Positions 6,219 to 11,542 of a stretch of DNA of 11,542 bases are shown piece by piece. Source of the stretch: Acetobacteraceae bacterium (GTDB taxonomy: Bacteria; Pseudomonadota; Alphaproteobacteria; Acetobacterales; Acetobacteraceae); assembly GCA_027311485.1 (NCBI GenBank), contig DAICYU010000078.1:1-11542 (forward strand). Reading direction: 5' to 3'. The notes under the pieces are model-generated. The model saw only the letters and a list, made by a program, of their open reading frames with translations, was not told where the DNA came from and made no database searches. The translations under genes and the position numbers were made by a program. Numbering within the stretch: position 1 is the first letter of the stretch; each line of letters starts with the position of its first letter.

Positions 6219-6860
6219 CTACTCCCGGGGGGTCGAAGGCAGGTCGGGCCGCTCGATCGTCAGCTGTGTACCATTGACGAAATCGCGCAGATCCTTGGAT
6301 GGATCACGAAACAACTCACGGTCGAGCACAAAGTGCCGGGACGCCGTCACCTTTTCACAATGTTCGTGGATAAAGACGCCGCCGACCGGGTGCTCGGTCG
6401 CCGTGGGCTGTTCATGATGGCAGGTCCAGCCTTCCTCGCCGTAGCGGGCTCTGACCTGCAACGCCATCAGGAAGGCCTTCTTGCGCATATACAGCGATGT
6501 GTGCGGATCAGTATCGATCCTGATGCCGGCCAGCGTGGCCTGATTGTCGATCAGCAGAGCGATGGTCACCGGATGGCCGCCGACCCGTGTCTTCCCGGCG
6601 CCGCCGTCCTGTAACACGTCCTCGTAATGAAAGCCCACGGCGTGGGTGCCGTTGGCCTCGGCCGGACACGATTGCCACTGGTCCCATCCGGACAGTTGCC
6701 TGGCCGGATCGTCGGCACACCGGAAATCGACGTATCCCTGGTGTGGCAGCGCTGAAACGGGCATGCCGATGTGGAATTCGCGCAGGTCGTTCCGATCGGC
6801 GGCAATGGCGCCGGCCGGCAGTAGGAGGGCGGCAAGCAGCGCGGTGCGGATTGTGGGCAT
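6219..6860 (-). CDS. Uncharacterised secreted protein with four cysteines
   Basis: I do not recognise this protein. From the ATG at 6860 it has 213 residues: a Sec signal peptide (MPTIRTALLAALLLPAGAIA, cut near 20) and a mature soluble part with four cysteines (48, 65, 147, 168) that could form two disulfides in the periplasm. It is rich in His and charged residues in the second half (CHHE at 147-150, HEHCEK at 165-170). No CxxCH, Rieske or other cofactor motif is present, although the His/Cys clusters could bind a metal. An in-frame ATG at 6899 exists but would overlap the cytochrome c gene and bury the signal peptide, so 6860, four bases after the cytochrome stop, is preferred. It sits between the cytochrome c and Rieske genes with almost no spacing, so it probably serves the same oxidation system, for example as an assembly or docking factor (inference). 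Confidence 0.8.
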   Translation of the reverse strand: MPTIRTALLAALLLPAGAIAADRNDLREFHIGMPVSALPHQGYVDFRCADDPARQLSGWDQWQSCPAEANGTHAVGFHYEDVLQDGGAGKTRVGGHPVTIALLIDNQATLAGIRIDTDPHTSLYMRKKAFLMALQVRARYGEEGWTCHHEQPTATEHPVGGVFIHEHCEKVTASRHFVLDRELFRDPSKDLRDFVNGTQLTIERPDLPSTPRE

Positions 6861-6864
6861 CGGC

Positions 6865-7464
6865 CTATTTTCCCGCGTTGGCATCGGGCGCGCTTTCAAT
6901 TTTCAGGTGCTGGTGCGCGCTGCCCGCTGATGCGCCTGCCTGGGCGCCGCTGCTGTCGGACGTCTTCTCATACACGTCGCAGGCCCGCGTGCCGTCGCCG
7001 AAAAATGCCTGGCATTGCGCAAATGTCGGCGGCCCTTTTCCTTTGATATGACTGACGACATACTTGGCAACGGCGTCGATATCGGCCGGCCGCAAGTAGT
7101 GATCCGGCTCTGGCGGCATGGTCGCCGCGGACATCTGCGCCTTCTTCAGGCCGTAGCAACGGCCATCGGAATACGCGTCGGGGTCGAAATGCGGCATACC
7201 GGTCGCCGGCCTCCCACAGCGGATCGTGTGTTCAATCTGATCAAGGCTCAACGCGGTACGGCGCAGGTTCGCTGCCGCGCCGCCATAGCCGCCGCCACCC
7301 TCGCCCGACCATTTGTGGCACCCCACGCAATTCGCAGACTTGAAAACATGCAACCCCTCATCTGCTGAAGGTTCAGCCCAGGCACTGACAGAATTCAGAA
7401 GGAGAAACGCGCCAAGCAGCATCATGGCCGGGAAGGCCATAGTCGTTACAAAAGACTTCGTCAC
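6865..7464 (-). CDS. Periplasmic monoheme cytochrome c
   Basis: A secreted class I-like cytochrome c that probably accepts electrons from the quinoproteins. Counting from a GTG at 7464 it has 199 residues: a signal peptide ending at SAWA (about residue 30), the heme site CVGCH (46-50), candidate axial Met90 (TGMPHF) or Met116 (TMPPEP), and the helix YLRPADIDAVAKYVVSHIKG (123-142) typical of the C-terminal end of the fold. Extra cysteines (83, 103, 151, 162) may form disulfides; a disordered Ala/Gly/Ser tail follows from about 170. The start is uncertain. GTG 7464 supplies a lysine in the n-region, ATG 7440 gives a shorter leader without charge, and ATG 7524 would place the start inside a stable hairpin and add an odd arginine-rich extension. 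None has a strong ribosome binding site. It ends four bases before the next gene. It is not the standard XoxG/MxaG by eye, but that cannot be settled here. Confidence 0.87.
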   Translation of the reverse strand: MTKSFVTTMAFPAMMLLGAFLLLNSVSAWAEPSADEGLHVFKSANCVGCHKWSGEGGGGYGGAAANLRRTALSLDQIEHTIRCGRPATGMPHFDPDAYSDGRCYGLKKAQMSAATMPPEPDHYLRPADIDAVAKYVVSHIKGKGPPTFAQCQAFFGDGTRACDVYEKTSDSSGAQAGASAGSAHQHLKIESAPDANAGK

Positions 7465-7494
7465 AACGCGATACTTTCGCCAGTCAGTAGAGCG

Positions 7495-7522
7495 GCCGGG
7501 GAGGACTATACGCCTCCCCGGC
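7495..7522 (-). terminator. Intercistronic hairpin between PQQ dehydrogenase and cytochrome c
   Basis: A perfect 10-bp stem (7495-7504 with 7513-7522) with an 8-base loop begins six bases after the PQQ dehydrogenase stop. No T-run follows on the minus strand. It looks less like a full terminator and more like an mRNA-stabilising or attenuating element that would let the dehydrogenase be made in excess of the downstream genes. Confidence 0.5.
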
Positions 7523-7528
7523 ACATAC

Positions 7529-9289
7529 TTAGTTCAGCGAGAACACGTACAGCATTGAGCCGGGCTGTATGCGCTTCAGTTCAGGTGTTCCGTCGATGAA
7601 CCACTTGTCCCAGGCACCGCCCTGGCCGACCAGGATGGCGATGTATTGCTTGCCGTCGGAGGTGAACGTCATCGGCGGTGCGTTCACGCCGGCGCCTGTG
7701 TTGAAGCTCCAGAGCTCTTTCAGGCTCTTGGCATCAAGCGCGGCGACCTTGCCGTCCGGCTGGCCATAGAAGACCATGTCGGGTGTCGCGAGCAGCCCGC
7801 CCAGCATCGGATAGGGCGTCTCATGCTTGCCGACTTCCTTTCCGGTGGTGACGTCGATCGCGGTGACGCTACCCGTGATACGCTCCGGCTGCGTCGGGCC
7901 GCCGCCGGTGAAGAATTCCCGCTTCTTGATCGGCTTGCTGGGATCCTCGGGCTTCACGGTGATGCGGTTGCAGCTTTCGATGACCGGAATGTACCAGATC
8001 TTGTCCTGCGGATTATAGGCGGTCGGCGGCCAGTTCTTGCCGCCCATGTTGCCCGGGCAGATCATGGTGACGGGATGTTCACGGCTGGGCGTGACAGCTG
8101 CGTTGTATTTCTGCACGTCCAGCTTCGGGTCGTACTCGGCCGGGCGGCCGGTCTCGGGGTCCAGCCCCTTGGTCCAGGTCACCTTCTTGACGAACGGAAG
8201 GCCCCAGACGAACTGGCCGTTATCACGGTTGACTGCGTAGGCGAAGCCGTTCCGATCGGCTTCCAGGTCCAGGTGCATCGGCTGCCCGTGCACCGGCGCA
8301 TCGACCAGCACGTTCTCGGCGACACTGTCATAATCGAAGTCGTCGTTCGGCGTATGCTGGTAGTGCCACTTGATCTTGCCGGTATCGACATCCAGCGCCA
8401 GGGTCGAGTCGGTGTACAGGTTGTCACCGGGGCGATACTGCGAATCCCAGTCCGGACCCGGATTTCCGACGCCCCAGAACAGCGTGTTGCTGGACGGATC
8501 GTAGCTGCCCGTCACCCAGGTGGACCCACCACCGTTCGCCATGGCGTCGTGGTTGTCCTTCCAGGTGTTGGCACCCGGCTCACCCTTCGCGGGGATCGTG
8601 TAGGTGCGCCAGACTTCCTTGTGGGTCGTCAGGTCGGTTGCGGCGATCCAGCCGCGGATGCCGTATTCGGCGCCCGACACGCCGGTGATGACCATGTTCT
8701 TCACCACCAGCGGCGCCGCGGTGACGACCTCACCCTTGTCCGGATCGGCAACCTGCCGCTGCCAGGCGATCTGGCCGGTATCCTTGTTCGTGGCGATCAG
8801 CCGCCCGTCCAGGGAGTGGGACAGCACGAGGTCGCCGATGAGTGCCACGCCCCGGTTATCGACGCCGCAGCAGGCCACGGCACCGGCCCAGTCATGGTCG
8901 GTTTTCGGGTCCATTTTCCACAGCAGCTTGCCCTCACCGTGGTGGGTGTCGATCTTGTAGACCGAACCCCAGCCATCGGTGACGTACATGTAGCCGTTCT
9001 CGACGATCGGCGTTCCCTCCAGGCCGCCATGCGACCAGATGCCGCCGCCTTCGACGCCGCCCAGCTGCAGGGTCCAGGCAACATGCAGGTTCTTCACGTT
9101 ATCCTTGGTGATCTGCGACAGCGAGGAGAAGCGGTGCGCCGAATAATCCTTATGATGGGTCAGCCAGTTTCCCGGATCGGAATCGGCTTTCAGCAATTGA
9201 TTGGCAGTAACGTCGTCGGCAGCCCATCCACCATGGCTGCCGACGAGAAGGGCGACAATTGCTGCCGCCGCATACATCTTCCTGGACAT
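7529..9289 (-). CDS. PQQ-dependent methanol/ethanol-family dehydrogenase, lanthanide-type, with vicinal Cys pair
   Basis: A 586-aa periplasmic quinoprotein, a distant paralogue of the one at 3808-5532. A Sec signal peptide ends near GWA at residue 23. Predicted PQQ and metal residues are Glu91 (LEGTP), the vicinal disulfide Cys140-Cys141 followed by NRG (Arg146), Glu208 (GAEYG), Asn276 (GVGNPG), catalytic Asp319 and Asp321 (DFDYDSV), a conserved Cys411/Cys440 pair, and a TGAGVNAPPM segment near the C-terminus. Asp at catalytic +2 indicates a lanthanide-type active site. No heme domain is fused, so electrons must leave by a separate carrier, most simply the cytochrome c encoded next. GGGAAGGGA lies just upstream of the ATG. 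An insertion rich in Gly/His (GGGIWSHGG, 81-89) before the first active-site Glu distinguishes it from its paralogue. The substrate could be a primary alcohol, but other alcohols or aldehydes are possible. Confidence 0.95.
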   Translation of the reverse strand: MSRKMYAAAAIVALLVGSHGGWAADDVTANQLLKADSDPGNWLTHHKDYSAHRFSSLSQITKDNVKNLHVAWTLQLGGVEGGGIWSHGGLEGTPIVENGYMYVTDGWGSVYKIDTHHGEGKLLWKMDPKTDHDWAGAVACCGVDNRGVALIGDLVLSHSLDGRLIATNKDTGQIAWQRQVADPDKGEVVTAAPLVVKNMVITGVSGAEYGIRGWIAATDLTTHKEVWRTYTIPAKGEPGANTWKDNHDAMANGGGSTWVTGSYDPSSNTLFWGVGNPGPDWDSQYRPGDNLYTDSTLALDVDTGKIKWHYQHTPNDDFDYDSVAENVLVDAPVHGQPMHLDLEADRNGFAYAVNRDNGQFVWGLPFVKKVTWTKGLDPETGRPAEYDPKLDVQKYNAAVTPSREHPVTMICPGNMGGKNWPPTAYNPQDKIWYIPVIESCNRITVKPEDPSKPIKKREFFTGGGPTQPERITGSVTAIDVTTGKEVGKHETPYPMLGGLLATPDMVFYGQPDGKVAALDAKSLKELWSFNTGAGVNAPPMTFTSDGKQYIAILVGQGGAWDKWFIDGTPELKRIQPGSMLYVFSLN

Positions 9290-9330
9290 TTCTTATCCCT
9301 TCCCCTGGTCCTTGCGGACCGTTCCCCGAT

Positions 9331-9651
9331 TTACTTGCCTTCGGTTTCGACCTTTGCCTTCGCCTTCTTGTTCATCGACTTGACCTTATGGCTCTGATTG
9401 GTCGCGCCGGTGTGCTTCGTGGTGGTCGGCGGCGTGGCAGAAGAAGGCAGCGACTTCTGGTCCGCCGGCCCACTGCCCAGGTTCGGGTTGACGCTGCCGG
9501 TTTTGGGCGCCTGGGCGGATGCCGCCCCAGGTTCCGCAGCCATGGCGGTGCCGGTGAAGGCACCACCATGGAGCAGGCCCCCACCGACCCCGCCGAGCGA
9601 CAGGGCAATCAGCAGCCCTGCCGCGGAAGTTATCGTGGAAGTTTGTCTCAT
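9331..9651 (-). CDS. Small secreted lysine-rich, low-complexity protein
   Basis: I do not recognise this 106-aa protein. It has a signal peptide with cleavage at AMA (residues 36-38), leaving about 68 mature residues rich in Ala, Pro, Ser, Thr, Gly and Lys, with a strongly basic end (KVKSMNKKAKAKVETEGK, 89-106). It has no cysteine, no heme or metal motif and no obvious folded core, so it is probably disordered. A GGGAGGAG run lies about 17 bases before the ATG and AGAGAG closer. It is a plausible real gene because it has a clean leader, fits the gap between two large genes, and lies 41 bp before the PQQ dehydrogenase start on the same strand. A basic, flexible periplasmic peptide could bridge acidic dehydrogenase and cytochrome surfaces, but this is speculation. 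Confidence 0.65.
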   Translation of the reverse strand: MRQTSTITSAAGLLIALSLGGVGGGLLHGGAFTGTAMAAEPGAASAQAPKTGSVNPNLGSGPADQKSLPSSATPPTTTKHTGATNQSHKVKSMNKKAKAKVETEGK

Positions 9652-9686
9652 AGGCTCTCTCTGTTGCTCCTCCCGCTCAGTCCGCC

Positions 9687-9704
9687 CCTGATGCTTTCAT
9701 CAGG
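9687..9704 (-). repeat. Small intercistronic hairpin after the molybdopterin subunit
   Basis: CCTGATG and CATCAGG (9687-9693 with 9698-9704) form a 7-bp stem with a 4-base loop ten bases after the molybdopterin-subunit stop. A third copy of the heptamer overlaps the end of that gene (9712-9718). There is no T-run, so termination is unlikely; it may only mark an mRNA processing point. Confidence 0.3.
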
Positions 9705-9713
9705 AGCTTCCCA

Positions 9714-11542
9714 TCAGGCATTTTCGAGTTGCTTGCCGATCGGCATGCTGCGGATACGCTTGCCGGTGGCGGCGAAGATGGCGTTGCACAGCGCCGGGGC
9801 GACCGGAGGCACGCCCGGCTCACCCACACCACTTGGCGGGACATCCGGCCCGGCCGGCATGATGTAGACGTTCGTCACCTGCGGTGCCTCGTCGATGCGG
9901 GTCACCTGGAAGTCGTTGAAGTTGCTCTGGACGACACGGCCGTTCTTGAAGGTCAGATTGCCGTATTTGGCCAGGCTGACACCCATGACGGCGGCGCCTT
10001 CGATCTGCGACTGGATGCGTTCCGGGTTGACGTGCGTGCCGCAGTCAATGACCGTGTCCACCCGCGGGATCGTCAGCTTGCCTTTGTCATCCACGGCCAC
10101 TTCGACGACGGTCGCGACATAGCTGACGAAGCTGCGGTGCGCCGCGATACCCAGACCGTGCCCCTTGGGCAGTTTGCGTCCCCAGCCGGCCTTGTCGGCG
10201 ACCATTTCCACCGTGCGGCGAAGGCGCCCGGCGTCGATCGGATAGCTCGACAGCGGTTCGCCGTAGTCCCACAGCTTCTGCACCGACGGGCCGACATCGA
10301 CGATGCGGGCCGGGCCGATCAGCTCCAGCAGCATGTCCTTCGGGTCGCGTCCGGTCGCATGGGCGATTTCCGCGACCATCGTCTGCACGGCAAATGCGTG
10401 CGGAATGTTGGACACGGAACGGAACCAGCCGATCCGGGTGTAGGCGGCGGCTTCGGGGTTTTCGCAGCGGATGTTCGGGATGTCGAACGGCAGGTCGACC
10501 AGGCCCATCCCCAGCTCGAACGGCGCTTCGTGCTTGGCGCCGGCAGCGAAGGTCGAGGCGATGGTGGGCGCGACGCTGCGATGGCGCCAGGCGATGACCT
10601 TGCCGTTCTTGTCCAGCCCTGCCTCGATCCGCTCCACCGAGACGGTGTGGACGAAGTCGTGCTGCACGTCATCCTCACGCGTCCACTGCACCTTGACCGG
10701 GGCGTTCAGGGCCTTGGAAAGCAGCGCGGCTTCCAATGCGTAGTCGCACTTCGACTTGCGGCCGAAGCCACCGCCCAGCAGCGTCACGTGGATGGTGACG
10801 TTCTGTTCCGGAATGCCCAGCGTCTTGGCGACATCCGAGCGGGTGCCGCCCGGGCTTTGCACCGGCGCCCAGACCTCGGCCTTGTCGCCGGTGACATGCG
10901 CCACGGCGGCCGGCGGCTCCATCGGCACGTGCGCCAGATGCGGCAGGTAGTATTCGCCGACGACAACCTTGTCGGCAGTCTTCAGCGCACTTTCCGCATC
11001 GCCGTTGTTGCGAACCACGAGGCCGGGCTTGCGCGCGGCCGCTTCCAGTTCCGTCCGGTACGTGTCGGAGTCATATTTGGCGTTCGCCCCGTCGTCCCAG
11101 ACGACCTTCAGCGCGTCGCGGCCCATGATCGCCGCGCCGGTGTTACGGCCGATGACGGCAACGCCGCCCAGCGGCTGGAACTTGGACGGCCAGGGCCAGC
11201 CCTTGACCTCCATGACCTTTTCCACGCCGGCGACCTTCATGGCGTCAGTGGCGTCGAACTTGACCAGCTTGCCGCCGGTGACGGGCGGGCGGGCGATCAC
11301 CGCGTACATCATGCCGGGCAGGCGGACATCGGCACCGTAGGTCGCGTGACCGGTGGTGATGTCATGCAGGTCGACGATGCTGACCTGGCCCTTGCCGATA
11401 TAGCGGAAGTCCTTCGGGTCCTTGTAGTTCAGCGTCGACGGATCGGGCACCGGCTGGGCGGCGGCATCGGCGGCGAGTTCGCCATAGCCGAGCTTCTTGC
11501 CGGTACCGGTGTGCACGACTTCGTGGTTGACGGCTTTTACTT
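9714..11542 (-). CDS. Xanthine dehydrogenase-family molybdopterin-binding subunit (IorB/aldehyde dehydrogenase large-subunit type), 5' end truncated
   Basis: The minus-strand frame enters from the right edge with no stop and ends in TGA at 9714, giving about 609 C-terminal residues; the N-terminus (probably a Tat leader plus roughly 130 or more residues) is outside. Counting from the GTG at 11516, which is likely internal, the landmarks are FRYIGKG (37-43), PMEPPAAVAHV (198-208), LGGGFGRKSKCDYALEA (247-263), an Arg-rich substrate/cofactor loop near YTRIGWFRSV (359-368), and GVGEPGVPP (563-571), where Glu566 is the catalytic base of molybdenum hydroxylases. The order and motifs fit the IorB/AldH-type single-polypeptide molybdenum subunit, which works with a small 2Fe-2S subunit and often a multiheme cytochrome to oxidise aldehydes or N-heterocycles in the periplasm. 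The 2Fe-2S subunit is not in the window and would be expected further right. Next to alcohol-oxidising quinoproteins, aldehyde oxidation to acid is the most natural role (inference). Confidence 0.92.
   Translation of the reverse strand, partial: VKAVNHEVVHTGTGKKLGYGELAADAAAQPVPDPSTLNYKDPKDFRYIGKGQVSIVDLHDITTGHATYGADVRLPGMMYAVIARPPVTGGKLVKFDATDAMKVAGVEKVMEVKGWPWPSKFQPLGGVAVIGRNTGAAIMGRDALKVVWDDGANAKYDSDTYRTELEAAARKPGLVVRNNGDAESALKTADKVVVGEYYLPHLAHVPMEPPAAVAHVTGDKAEVWAPVQSPGGTRSDVAKTLGIPEQNVTIHVTLLGGGFGRKSKCDYALEAALLSKALNAPVKVQWTREDDVQHDFVHTVSVERIEAGLDKNGKVIAWRHRSVAPTIASTFAAGAKHEAPFELGMGLVDLPFDIPNIRCENPEAAAYTRIGWFRSVSNIPHAFAVQTMVAEIAHATGRDPKDMLLELIGPARIVDVGPSVQKLWDYGEPLSSYPIDAGRLRRTVEMVADKAGWGRKLPKGHGLGIAAHRSFVSYVATVVEVAVDDKGKLTIPRVDTVIDCGTHVNPERIQSQIEGAAVMGVSLAKYGNLTFKNGRVVQSNFNDFQVTRIDEAPQVTNVYIMPAGPDVPPSGVGEPGVPPVAPALCNAIFAATGKRIRSMPIGKQLENA

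Noticed and set aside
7465..7524. ATG at 7524 as cytochrome c start
   Set aside because: The start would be buried in a 10-bp hairpin and add an Arg-rich stretch before the signal peptide.
3808..9289. Quinohemoprotein alcohol dehydrogenase (fused heme domain) for either PQQ enzyme
   Set aside because: Neither protein contains CxxCH, and both end at the length of heme-free methanol/ethanol dehydrogenases.
7646..9397. Plus-strand open frame of 583 codons
   Set aside because: Antisense to the second PQQ dehydrogenase, which has intact catalytic motifs, leader and ribosome binding site; the plus frame has none.
9331..9651. Lanmodulin-like lanthanide-binding protein
   Set aside because: There are no EF-hand loops or clusters of acidic residues; the mature protein is basic.
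11514..11516. GTG as true start of the molybdopterin subunit
   Set aside because: The frame stays open upstream to the window edge and the N-terminal part expected for the family is missing, so the GTG is internal.
1..11542. CRISPR arrays, tRNA/rRNA genes, insertion sequences or attachment sites
   Set aside because: No regularly spaced repeats, cloverleaf sequences, transposase genes or terminal inverted repeats were seen; gaps between genes are short.

Overview
The window is GC-rich with a strong G/C third-position preference. Its gene content is two secreted PQQ dehydrogenases, a periplasmic molybdenum hydroxylase, a Tat-exported Rieske protein and a LivG-type ABC ATPase. This points to an aerobic alphaproteobacterium, plausibly of the Acetobacteraceae/Rhodospirillales type. 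That placement is inference from gene content; no rRNA or other phylogenetic marker is present.

Layout. (1) Positions 1-2093, minus strand: a LivG-like ABC ATPase followed by an LLM-class flavin-dependent oxidoreductase whose 3' end runs off the left edge. (2) Positions 2094-2284: a 191-bp divergent intergenic region with several small inverted repeats. It is the longest gene-free stretch here; no gap exceeds 300 bases. (3) Positions 2285-3665, plus strand: a tightly spaced pair, a VOC (glyoxalase-fold) protein and an aldo/keto reductase, ending in a strong GC-rich hairpin. (4) Positions 3808 to the right edge, minus strand: a seven-gene, apparently co-transcribed cluster. In transcription order it holds a xanthine-dehydrogenase-family molybdopterin subunit (5' end cut by the window), a small lysine-rich secreted protein, a PQQ dehydrogenase with a vicinal Cys pair, a monoheme cytochrome c, an unrecognised secreted four-cysteine protein, a Tat-signal Rieske 2Fe-2S protein, and a second PQQ dehydrogenase lacking the vicinal Cys pair.

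The large cluster reads as a periplasmic oxidation module. The quinoproteins would oxidise alcohols (or related substrates) to aldehydes, and the Mo enzyme could oxidise aldehydes further to acids. Cytochrome c and the Rieske protein are candidate electron carriers to the respiratory chain. Both quinoproteins carry the catalytic Asp-X-Asp signature that in this family marks lanthanide rather than calcium enzymes. The combination of two diverged lanthanide-type quinoproteins, a dedicated Rieske protein, a cytochrome c and two uncharacterised secreted proteins is the most interesting content of the window. Substrates and electron route are inferred, not shown.
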